Assembly: GCF_004216755.1 (NCBI RefSeq)
Contig: NZ_SGWZ01000001.1
Span: 310,001-374,000 of the forward strand
From: Kerstersia gyiorum
GTDB taxonomy: Bacteria > Pseudomonadota > Gammaproteobacteria > Burkholderiales > Burkholderiaceae_B
Reading direction: 5' to 3'
DNA: 64,000 nucleotides
Shown: piece by piece, positions 41,141-48,447 of the stretch
How the letters are laid out: every line of letters begins with the position of its first letter
How positions within the stretch are numbered: position 1 is the stretch's first letter
Notes under the pieces: generated by a model
Told to the model about the DNA's origin: nothing
The model's input: only the letters and a program-made list of their open reading frames with translations
Database searches by the model: none
Translations under genes and position numbers: made by a program

Positions 41141-42176
41141 GGTTGACGATGACGGAAGCGGAAGCGCCGACGCGCATCAAGTCTTCAGGTGGGGAGTCCA
41201 GCAGGATACGTACCGGGAACCGCTGGCCCACGCGGACCCAGTTCAGGGCCTTGGGTACGTAGGGCAGGTTGCGCGGCAGATTGATGAGGTCTTCGGAGAT
41301 CACGCCCCAGCCGATGGACTCCACCACGCCGTGCAAGGGCCGCGAGCGGTCTGCGGCGACATAGACCGTGGCGCAGTCGCCAGGCTTGATGGCGTCCAGT
41401 TCGGTTTCCAGAAATGTGGCCGATGCATACCAGTGGGTGGAATCTATCAGCGAGAAAGCGGATTGTGCCGGCAGCAGGTAATCGCCCTGGGCGATGCTCA
41501 GCCCGGCCACCCAGCCGTCATTGGGTGCATAGACTTCGGTGTCGCGCAGCTGGCGTTCGGCCATGGCCAGTGCCGCACGGCTCTGCACGATCAGCGCAGT
41601 GGCTGCATCGTTGTTGCCTACTAGCGCTTCGGCTGCCGCCTGTTGCGCCAGGGCTTCCCTCAGGCTGGTTTCCGCGTTGCGCTTGAGCGTGCTGGCATCA
41701 TCGACCTGCTGCGCCGTGACGTAGCCCTGCGGCAGCAGGGATTGCAGGCGCTTGAGGGTCTGCGTGGTTTGCGCCAGGTTGATGCGGGCACGCTGTACCT
41801 GTTCCGCGGCGATGACGGCATTGGACTGCTCGGCCGAGGTGGCGCGGTTGCGGGTATCCATGCCGGCTTCGGCGACTTGCACCGCAGCGCGCGCCTGCTC
41901 GACTTGCAGGCGGTAGATCTCCGGGTCGAGCGCGAACAGCAGCTCGCCTTTTTCCACCTTGCCGTTTTCCTTGACGTTGAGTTGCACCACCCGGCCCGGG
42001 ACCGACGGCGCGATACGCGCGATCTCGGCCGTGATCACCGCATCTTCGGACAGTGGTTGCGCGGCCAGGCGCTGGAAATAGGCCCAGCCGGTAACGCCTG
42101 CCAGTACCAGGAAAGCGATGGTAACGAGTACCGCGGGCAAGCGCCGCGTGGCGGGAGCAGGTTTGGCGTTCGACAT
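41124..42176 (-). CDS. HlyD/EmrA-family membrane fusion protein (AaeA-like)
   Basis: 350 residues: one N-terminal membrane anchor (about 14-32, AVLVTIAFLVLAGVTGWAYF), a split biotinyl-lipoyl-like domain (APSVPGRVVQLNVKENGKVEKGELLFALD, then TEVYAPNDGWVAGLSIAQGDYLLPAQ), a helical hairpin of about 110 residues, and a beta-barrel domain. It bridges the FUSC pump and the outer-membrane channel. The chosen ATG (MSNAKPAP) overlaps the DUF1656 stop by 1-2 bp, so translation is probably coupled; a proper ribosome site is missing. Confidence 0.88.
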   Translation of the reverse strand: MSNAKPAPATRRLPAVLVTIAFLVLAGVTGWAYFQRLAAQPLSEDAVITAEIARIAPSVPGRVVQLNVKENGKVEKGELLFALDPEIYRLQVEQARAAVQVAEAGMDTRNRATSAEQSNAVIAAEQVQRARINLAQTTQTLKRLQSLLPQGYVTAQQVDDASTLKRNAETSLREALAQQAAAEALVGNNDAATALIVQSRAALAMAERQLRDTEVYAPNDGWVAGLSIAQGDYLLPAQSAFSLIDSTHWYASATFLETELDAIKPGDCATVYVAADRSRPLHGVVESIGWGVISEDLINLPRNLPYVPKALNWVRVGQRFPVRILLDSPPEDLMRVGASASVIVNHGKQC

Positions 42177-42177
42177 G

Positions 42178-42447
42178 TCAGCGGGAGAAAACCAGGAGGG
42201 AGGAAATGAACATGACGGCCAGCGCAAAAGCCAGGTAGGTCAGGAAGCGCAATGGCAGGTGCTCGTCTATGCCCATGCGGATCAGGCCGAAACGCAGGAC
42301 CACGGCGGACAGGCAGCCGAAGGTCGCGCAGGCGATCCAGGAGGGAAAGTAAGACTCGAAGAGGACGATGTAGGGAGCCTGCTGTCCGCCGCATCCAGTC
42401 AGCAGGAGGCAGGCCAGGACAGCCAGCCGGGAAAAGGAAACAGCCAT
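42178..42447 (-). CDS. DUF1656 (AaeX-like) small membrane protein with lipoprotein-type N-terminus
   Basis: 89 residues. The DUF1656 part (about 25-89) has the usual two hydrophobic helices (WIACATFGCLSAVVLRFGL and FLTYLAFALAVMFISSLLVF). In front lies an unusual extension with a lipobox-like sequence, LACLLLTGCGGQQ, as in a lipoprotein signal peptide. AaeX proteins (67 residues) normally lack this. It is first in the efflux operon, which runs toward lower coordinates. A real lipid modification is possible but unproved. Confidence 0.75.
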   Translation of the reverse strand: MAVSFSRLAVLACLLLTGCGGQQAPYIVLFESYFPSWIACATFGCLSAVVLRFGLIRMGIDEHLPLRFLTYLAFALAVMFISSLLVFSR

Positions 42448-42738
42448 GAGCGCCTTGCGTCAGGAGTCGGGTTCATACGGGAAGGACAGTGCCCGCGGGC
42501 GGTGCCGTCGTGCTGTGAAACTGGCCGCACAGCGTGAGTTGCGCCAGCCTTCAGATTATCCTGAAATTTATACTACAGTTCTCCTATCAAGGGCTTGTTT
42601 GGCTAGGTAAGAGATTGACATTTCTCAGCACTGCGCAAGGTCTCGGGCCGCCTGGCCGGACGTTTCGGTGCTGCGTGTTCCAGGGGTGGGCGGCATGATG
42701 CCGGATGCCCGTTTTTTCGCCGACCGGTCCGTATCTCT
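42448..42738. promoter_or_regulatory. Divergent region between the efflux operon and a LysR gene
   Basis: The 291-bp region has an AT-rich centre (about 42550-42635; AAATTTATACTACAG and TTGACATTTCTC) suited to promoters. TTGACA at 42614-42619 is a fair -35 element for the LysR gene. As the LysR gene diverges from the efflux genes, the regulator could act on either neighbour. No gene is seen. Confidence 0.4.
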
Positions 42739-43617
42739 ATGTCCGTATCCTATTCCCAGCTCAAGGCCTTCCATGCGGTGGCGATCCATGGGGGATTCAG
42801 CCGCGCGGCCGAGAAGCTTTGCCTGTCCCAGCCCGCCATTTCTGACCAGGTGCGCAGGCTGGAGGCGCATTTTGAGGTTGCCCTGTTCCATCGCAACCGC
42901 CGCCAGGTGCAACTGACCGAGCCGGGGCGGGAGCTGCTGGCGATTACCCAGCGCATGTTCGCCGCCGAAGCCGAGGCCGATGAACTGCTGGCCAGCCATG
43001 GCGCACTGCAGCGCGGCAGCCTGGCGCTGAGCGTGGATTCGGCTGTGCATCTGCTGCCGGCGCTGGCGCATTTCAGCCGCACCTACCCGGGCGTCCGGCT
43101 CAAACTGGCGGCGGGCAACTCCAGGCAGTCGCTGGCGCGCCTGTTCGATTACCAGGCAGACCTGGCCGTGGTTGGTTTCTGCCCGGAGGACAGCCGGCTG
43201 GCCTGCATGCAATTGGCTGAGCATCCCATCGTGGCCTTTGCCGCCGCAGGGCACCGCTGGGCGGCGCGGCAGCAGCTGTCATTGGCGGAACTGGCCGGCC
43301 TGCCGCTGATTCTGCGCGAGCAGGGTTCGCATACCCGCCAGGTGCTGGAAGAAGAAATGGAGCGGGCGGGCTTGTCGATGACCCAGGCGATCGAGGTCGA
43401 AGGCCGTGAAGCTGTCAGTGAACTGGTGGCGGCCGGTGTCGGCGTGGGCATTGTTTCGGCGGCGGAACTCGGGGGCGATACGCGGCTGTGTGCCATTGCC
43501 ATCCGCGATTGCAACCGACTCATGCCCGAGTACCTGGTGACGCTGCGCGAGCACGAGAATCGCCGCATCATCCGCGCCTTCTTCGAGACGGTCAGGCAGG
43601 TCCGGACGTCGGCCTGA
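42739..43617 (+). CDS. LysR-family transcriptional regulator, possible phosphonate-use regulator
   Basis: 292 residues: N-terminal winged helix (SQLKAFHAVAIHGGFSRAAEKLCLSQPAISDQVRRLE) and a periplasmic-binding-like effector domain (about 92-290). It faces phnX convergently, only 27 bp apart, and is divergent from the efflux operon. LysR proteins next to 2-aminoethylphosphonate genes are common, so a role in phnX control is plausible, but an efflux-linked role cannot be excluded. Confidence 0.85.
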   Translation: MSVSYSQLKAFHAVAIHGGFSRAAEKLCLSQPAISDQVRRLEAHFEVALFHRNRRQVQLTEPGRELLAITQRMFAAEAEADELLASHGALQRGSLALSVDSAVHLLPALAHFSRTYPGVRLKLAAGNSRQSLARLFDYQADLAVVGFCPEDSRLACMQLAEHPIVAFAAAGHRWAARQQLSLAELAGLPLILREQGSHTRQVLEEEMERAGLSMTQAIEVEGREAVSELVAAGVGVGIVSAAELGGDTRLCAIAIRDCNRLMPEYLVTLREHENRRIIRAFFETVRQVRTSA

Positions 43618-43644
43618 GCGCCGGGCCGGCGCGATGACATCGCG

Positions 43645-44478
43645 TCAGGCGCACGCCTGTGGCATTTTCCCGGCCTGCAGGCGGCGCTCGATGTCGGCGA
43701 TGACGGCGGGCAGGTCGGCGATGGTGTCTATCTGGTAATGCGGACGGGCGCTGGCGAATTCCGCACCGATACGCGCGCGTGCCGCCTGGCGTTCGGCATC
43801 GGACAGGGCCAGGTATTGCTCGTGCGTGAGACCCAGGGCATTGCCGGACAGCAGCAGCGCCACACTCCACATGCCGGCCGCGCGGCCTTCGACGATGCCA
43901 GGCGCCGTATCGTCCACCTTGACGCAGGCGGCGACATCGCTGGCGCCCAACGCCACCGCATTGGCCAGCGCCTGCGACGGGTACGGCCGGCCGCGCGGCA
44001 CTTCATCGGCGGCGACGACATGGTCGGCCACATATCCGCTGGTGCGGGCGCTGTCGACGACTCGGTCCATGACCACCCTCGGGTAGCCGGAGCCGGAGCC
44101 GATCGCAATGCCGCGTGCGCGCAGGCCGGCGATGACTTCCAGCGCGCCGGGGATGAGCGCGGAATATCTGCCGACTTTCTCGATCTGCAAGGGCATGAAG
44201 CGTTCGTAGATACGAGTGACATCGTCGTCGCCGGGCTCATGGCCATGGCGTTGCTCGAAACGTGCGGCAATGGCCGGCTCATCGCAGAGCGCGCGGATAT
44301 GGTCCCACTTGCCGCGCCCCATCGGTCCGCGGGCTTCTTCCAGTGTCAGTGGAACGCCGAATTCCTCGAAGGCCTCGACGAACACCTGGGTAGGGGCGAA
44401 GGAACCAAAGTCGACGGTCGTGCCCGCCCAGTCGAGGATCACGCATTCGACGGTGCGGGGGGATTGGTAGCGGGCCAT
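43645..44478 (-). CDS. phnX: Phosphonoacetaldehyde hydrolase (phosphonatase)
   Basis: 277 residues, a HAD-superfamily enzyme. The nucleophile is the first Asp of ILDWAGTTVD (Asp 15-16), and the cap domain has the Schiff-base lysine in MGRGKWDHI (about residue 57). SGSGYPR and CVKVDDTAPGIVEGRAAGMW provide motifs II-III. It hydrolyses phosphonoacetaldehyde to acetaldehyde and phosphate in 2-aminoethylphosphonate breakdown. The transaminase PhnW that feeds it is absent from the window, and no phosphonate transporter is nearby. Confidence 0.94.
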   Translation of the reverse strand: MARYQSPRTVECVILDWAGTTVDFGSFAPTQVFVEAFEEFGVPLTLEEARGPMGRGKWDHIRALCDEPAIAARFEQRHGHEPGDDDVTRIYERFMPLQIEKVGRYSALIPGALEVIAGLRARGIAIGSGSGYPRVVMDRVVDSARTSGYVADHVVAADEVPRGRPYPSQALANAVALGASDVAACVKVDDTAPGIVEGRAAGMWSVALLLSGNALGLTHEQYLALSDAERQAARARIGAEFASARPHYQIDTIADLPAVIADIERRLQAGKMPQACA

Positions 44479-44803
44479 GTCATTTCCAGGCTGAATTGAA
44501 CAATGACGCTCATCTCAGCAGATCCGGCGAGGCTGGTGAAATCGTTTTTTCCGATATCAGACATAAGCCGGGCGGCCGGGCGGATGTCGAGGTGCGGGGG
44601 GTGATCATTGATATCAATGATATTTTGCATTCATGGCGCTGCTGGGAGATGCCTGGGAAACAGCGGCCTGACACGCGGGTGTCATCAAAAATTCACGCGA
44701 TTGCCATGTCCGCAGTGCCCGGTTGGCGCCGGTCGCCTGGACTTCCACGATAATGCGCGGGTAGGGGGCGGCGTCATCGGGCCGTCGGTTCATGGAGAGG
44801 AAT
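44479..44803. promoter_or_regulatory. Divergent region between phnX and the DUF333 gene, with a 16-bp palindrome
   Basis: The 325-bp region separates divergent genes. The perfect palindrome TCATTGATATCAATGA (44605-44620) lies about 127 bp upstream of phnX, followed by AT-rich TATTTTGCATTC. It is a good operator candidate for a dimeric regulator. No gene is seen. Confidence 0.5.
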
Positions 44804-45094
44804 ATGACGGGATATGCATTGACCGGCCGAGGCGCTTGCGCCGCTTTGTTTGCCGTGTTGCTGGCGGGCTGCGGCGGCACCGGCGTGTCTGGCAGCGGGG
44901 CCGCCGAGCCTGCGGCCGTCAGCATGCCCAATCCGGCGGCGGTGCACTGCGAGGAGCGCGGCGGCAAGGTGACGATAGAGTCCAGGCCCGAAGGGCAGGC
45001 TGGCGTCTGTCTGCTGCCGGATGGCAGCCGCGTGGATGAGTGGGAGTTGTATCGCCGCGATTTTCCGGAAGCCGCGGAAATCGACAAGCCCTGA
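44804..45094 (+). CDS. Small DUF333-family lipoprotein
   Basis: 96 residues: a lipoprotein signal peptide with lipobox LLAGC (Cys about 25), a Gly/Ala-rich linker, and a DUF333 domain (NPAAVHCEERGGKVTIESRPEGQAGVCLLPDGSRVDEWELYRRDF). DUF333 proteins are often labelled putative haemolysins, a name without evidence here. Two cysteines in the domain (CEER, GVCLL) are conserved. The start at 44804 has GGAGAGG 3-4 bp away; the ATG at 44792 lies before that ribosome site and is less likely. A terminator follows. Confidence 0.83.
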   Translation: MTGYALTGRGACAALFAVLLAGCGGTGVSGSGAAEPAAVSMPNPAAVHCEERGGKVTIESRPEGQAGVCLLPDGSRVDEWELYRRDFPEAAEIDKP

Positions 45095-45182
45095 CAGCGG
45101 CGACAACGCCGGGCCTGAGCCGGCGGGAACCGCGCGGGCAGCCGCTGCTGCTTGGCCCGGGACGGTGGCAGAACGTGATGCG

Positions 45183-45208
45183 AAGCCTTGCGCGAGCAAG
45201 GCTTTTTT
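45183..45208 (+). terminator. Rho-independent terminator after the DUF333 gene
   Basis: AAGCCTTGC pairs with GCAAGGCTT across a GCGA loop, followed by a run of six T (45203-45208). Confidence 0.9.
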
Positions 45209-45312
45209 CATGCCTGCTGCCTGGGGCTGCCGGCAGTTCCGTTCAGCCGCCCGCGCCGTCCTCCAGAGGGCAGGCCTGTGTTGCGCATCCGCTTGTTGTC
45301 GGCCGTTTTTTA

Positions 45313-45341
45313 TTGACTACCTACCTATCGGTAGGTAGTAT
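45313..45341 (+). promoter_or_regulatory. Promoter with overlapping palindromic operator for the TetR gene
   Basis: TTGACT (45313-45318) and TAGTAT (45336-45341) are 17 bp apart, a good sigma-70 promoter. Between and across them lies the 10-bp perfect inverted repeat ACTACCTACC-TATC-GGTAGGTAGT (45316-45339), the form of operator bound by TetR-family dimers. It predicts autorepression and control of the transporter gene downstream. Confidence 0.75.
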
Positions 45342-45380
45342 TCGCGTCGCAGCCTTTTGCTGTGCATCAGGAGCCCATCC

Positions 45381-45983
45381 ATGTCCGAACGGACACCCGC
45401 AGCAGACCGGATTTGTCTGGCCGCCGTGGCGCATTTTGCCGAGCGAGGCTATGACGCGGCGTCTTTGAACGACATCGCTGAATCGGTGGCGATACGCAAG
45501 GCCTCGCTGTACTCGCATTTCTCCGGCAAGGACGAGTTGTACCTGGCCGCCTTCAACGATGCCATCCATGTGGAAAGCGGGTATGTCTCGCGCTGCCTGG
45601 CGGGCGAACGTGCCAGCGAACTGCCAGGCGCGCGTTACTGCGCCGGCCTGGCGCGGCGTTACGGGCAGTCGCCGCACTTGCGCTTCCTGCTGAAGGCAGC
45701 CTACCTGCCGCCACGGCATTTGCAACAGCTCATGGACGAAAACTATGAAGGCTACCTGGGCCTGCTGCTAGACGGCTTCAGGCAGCGCCTGCAGGCCTGG
45801 GCGGGAGGGCATCCGCTGGCGCCGGAGAGCGTGCGTCTTTATGGGCAGGCTTACCTGGGCATTGTCGACAGCCTGCACGTCAAGCTGGTCTATGCCGGTG
45901 GCAGCAAGTTCAATGCCCGCTGGCAGGCCATGAAACATATTCTCGAAAATGCGCTGCGGCAGGCTGTGCCGCAGCGGCAGTAG
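45381..45983 (+). CDS. TetR-family transcriptional repressor
   Basis: 200 residues. The helix-turn-helix is YDAASLNDIAESVAIRKASLYSHFSGKDELY (about 25-55); the C-terminal ligand domain has the form of the CgmR/AcrR-like group. AGGAG lies 7 bp before the ATG at 45381. The gene is 12 bp upstream of a Bcr/CflA transporter, and a clear operator overlaps its own promoter, so it most likely represses this two-gene efflux operon until an inducer is bound. Confidence 0.9.
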   Translation: MSERTPAADRICLAAVAHFAERGYDAASLNDIAESVAIRKASLYSHFSGKDELYLAAFNDAIHVESGYVSRCLAGERASELPGARYCAGLARRYGQSPHLRFLLKAAYLPPRHLQQLMDENYEGYLGLLLDGFRQRLQAWAGGHPLAPESVRLYGQAYLGIVDSLHVKLVYAGGSKFNARWQAMKHILENALRQAVPQRQ

Positions 45984-45995
45984 GCGGAGTTCATC

Positions 45996-47237
45996 ATGCG
46001 TAGTTCCAAACATGCGCCGCAGGGCGTTTCGATAGGCATGGCGCTGGTCGTCCTGCTGGCCATGCTGACGGCACTCGACGCCATGGCGATCGACATGTAT
46101 CTGCCGGGTATGCCGGCGATAGGCCTGGAGTTCGACATTTCTGCCGGTGAAGTCCAGCAGACGCTGGCCATTTTCCTGATCGGCCTGGCGTTCGGGCAGG
46201 GCCTGTATGGGCCATTGCTCGATAGCTATGGCCGCCGTGTGCCGCTGCTGGCCGGGGTGCTGCTGTTCGTGCTTGGTTCTATCGTTGCGGCGCTGGCGCC
46301 ATCCATTGAATGGCTGATGGCGGCACGTTTCCTGCAGGCGCTGGGCGCGGCGGCAGGCCTGGTGGCGCCGCGCGCCATTGTGGCGGATCGTTGCAACGTC
46401 AACGAGTCGGCTCGCATTTTCTCGGTGCTGATGCAGGTCATGATGCTGGCGCCTATCCTGGCCCCGGTGCTGGGCGGCTATCTGTTGCAGCATGGCGGCT
46501 GGCGCAGCATTTTCTGGGCGCTGGCCGCGCTGGGCATGATCGGGGTGCTTTGGGGCCTGCGCAGCCTGCCGGAAACGCTGCCGGCGGCGTCCCGCGCGCC
46601 TTTGCGCCTCAGGGCCATTTTCAGTGCCTATGGCCGGCAATTGGTCGCGCCGGTATTCATGGCCTATGTGCTGGCGGGCGGCTTCGTGCTGGGGGCGCTG
46701 TTCACCTACATCAGCGGCGCGCCTTTCGTTTTCACGCAGCATTACGGGCTGGACCCGCAGCAGTTCAGCTATCTGTTCGCTTCGAACGCGGTGTGTCTGG
46801 TGTTGTTCGGCGCCGCCGCCAATGCCATGCTCAAGCGCGGTGCATCCGAGCAGCGCGGCATGTATATCGGCCTGGTGCTGCACACCCTGGCGGGCGCCGG
46901 CCTGTGGCTGGCAGCCGGCAGCCTGGCATTGCCGTTGTGGGGGTACGCTGCGTTGCTGGCGCTGGCGATAGGCTCTCTGGGCCTGGTATTCGGCAACCTG
47001 ACCGCGCTCACCATGGCACATGCCGGCCCGCAGGCCGGACTGGCTTCGGCGCTGATGGGCATGCTGCAATACCTGCTGTCTGCCGTGGTTGGCTATGTCG
47101 TCAGTTTTGCCGGGACGCCGCTGCTGTCCCTGCCCGCCACCGTCGCCATCTGCGGCGGGCTGGCCATCCTGTGCTGCCTGGCGGCAGAGGGCATGCGCAG
47201 CCGCGCGCGTGCGGCCGCGTCGGCGGGCGGCGCATAG
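45996..47237 (+). CDS. Bcr/CflA-family multidrug efflux MFS transporter
   Basis: 413 residues with twelve membrane segments. The Bcr/CflA type is shown by LTALDAMAIDMYLPGMPAIG at the N-terminus, QTLAIFLIGLAFGQGLYGPLLDSYGRRVPL (motif A) and RFLQALGAAAGLVAPRAIVAD (motif C-like region). Members extrude chloramphenicol, bicyclomycin or sulfonamides; the substrate here is unknown. It follows the TetR gene by 12 bp. A weak hairpin GCGCCGCA/TGCGGCGC (47253-47281) lies after the stop. Confidence 0.92.
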   Translation: MRSSKHAPQGVSIGMALVVLLAMLTALDAMAIDMYLPGMPAIGLEFDISAGEVQQTLAIFLIGLAFGQGLYGPLLDSYGRRVPLLAGVLLFVLGSIVAALAPSIEWLMAARFLQALGAAAGLVAPRAIVADRCNVNESARIFSVLMQVMMLAPILAPVLGGYLLQHGGWRSIFWALAALGMIGVLWGLRSLPETLPAASRAPLRLRAIFSAYGRQLVAPVFMAYVLAGGFVLGALFTYISGAPFVFTQHYGLDPQQFSYLFASNAVCLVLFGAAANAMLKRGASEQRGMYIGLVLHTLAGAGLWLAAGSLALPLWGYAALLALAIGSLGLVFGNLTALTMAHAGPQAGLASALMGMLQYLLSAVVGYVVSFAGTPLLSLPATVAICGGLAILCCLAAEGMRSRARAAASAGGA

Positions 47238-47332
47238 GGAACATCCCGTAGAGCGCCGCATGGGCCGGGCCTGTGCGGCGCCCGATGCAGTATCGTGTAC
47301 GCCCGCATGCAGGTGTACAGGAGGACGGCATC

Positions 47333-48259
47333 ATGAAATTCTCGAAGGTGACCTTGGCCAGACGGCTCAAGTTCAATCAGCTGGCAATATTCGAGAAGGT
47401 GCTCGCCTGTGGCTCGCTGCTGGCGGCCGCGCGCGAGCTGCACATGACGCAGCCCGCCATCAGCAAGGCCATCCAGGAACTGGAAGAACATTTCGGCCAG
47501 CCGCTGCTGGTGCGTTCCAGCCGAGGGGTGACACCCACCAATTTCGGCCTGATGCTCAAGGGGCATGCGCAGTCCGTCATGGCGGATTTGCGTGTTCTGG
47601 CGGATGACCTCAACGCGTGGAACGAAGGGGTATCGGGCAAGGTCATGGTGGGGTGCCTGCTGGCGGCCTCGGCGCAGCTGCTGCCGGCGGCCATCGTGCG
47701 CTTGCGCGAGATGGCGCCCAATGTCGTGGTACAGGTCAAGGTTGGGGTCAACGAGAAAATGTTTCCCGAGCTGCTGCGCGGCGAACTGGATGTGGTGGTC
47801 GGCCTGATCCCCGCGCACGAGGGCAGCGGCGAATTCACCCATGTGCCGCTTTATACCGAGAAACTCTGTGCAGTGGTGGGCCGGCAGCACTGGCTGGCGA
47901 CCAGCGTCGGCGTGAAGACGGAGCAACTGGCGGGGCTGGACTGGATTCTTCCGACGTCGGATTCCGAGGCCTTTCACGCCATCGACGTTTTTTTCGAGAA
48001 GCTGGGCATGCCCAGGCCCAAACAGATCGTGGAGTCGGTCTCCATCATGACCAACCTGGGCTTGCTGGTGGAGTCCGATATGGTGGCGTTGATGCCGTTC
48101 AAGGTGGCGCGCCGTTTCGTCAACCTGGGCCTCATCACCATCCTGCCGATAGGCGTGGATATGCCGTTTGGCGAGGTAGGCTACACCCTGGCCAAGGACC
48201 GTGGCGTGACGCCAGCGGCGCAGCGCCTGTTGATGATGCTGCACGACGTGACGGTCTAG
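47333..48259 (+). CDS. LysR-family regulator upstream of the 3-hydroxyanthranilate genes
   Basis: 308 residues: N-terminal winged helix (NQLAIFEKVLACGSLLAAARELHMTQPAISKAIQELEEHFGQPLL) and an effector-binding domain resembling the GbpR/CbbR-like group (GKVMVGCLLAASAQLLPAAI; GELDVVVGLIPAHEGSGEFTH). AGGAGG precedes the ATG at 47333. It is codirectional with the meta-cleavage genes and 188 bp upstream of them, so it is the natural candidate to activate them; in Pseudomonas nba clusters the regulator gene nbaR has a different place. Confidence 0.85.
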   Translation: MKFSKVTLARRLKFNQLAIFEKVLACGSLLAAARELHMTQPAISKAIQELEEHFGQPLLVRSSRGVTPTNFGLMLKGHAQSVMADLRVLADDLNAWNEGVSGKVMVGCLLAASAQLLPAAIVRLREMAPNVVVQVKVGVNEKMFPELLRGELDVVVGLIPAHEGSGEFTHVPLYTEKLCAVVGRQHWLATSVGVKTEQLAGLDWILPTSDSEAFHAIDVFFEKLGMPRPKQIVESVSIMTNLGLLVESDMVALMPFKVARRFVNLGLITILPIGVDMPFGEVGYTLAKDRGVTPAAQRLLMMLHDVTV

Positions 48260-48447
48260 GCGCGTCGGCCGGTGCTATTCCAGATGCTTATAGCGCGGGT
48301 CGAAAATTTCATTATTCAAGTCACAACCCCTTGGATAGAGTGCCATCAGGGTCAGGTAATCCTGGTGGCGGCTGCCGTGTTTCCGGCGCAGCGCCAGGCT
48401 TTGCCCAGGCATGTTCCGGTTATCGGGCGGTTTCCAAGGAGTTCGAC

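Noticed and set aside
44804..45094. Haemolysin label for the DUF333 lipoprotein
   Set aside because: The label is inherited from old database names; nothing in this 96-residue protein supports a cytolytic role.
47617..48447. An open frame that would extend the dehydrogenase about 277 residues upstream
   Set aside because: It overlaps the whole second half of the LysR gene in another frame, its translation has no known domain, and a good ribosome site and TTG start lie at 48448.
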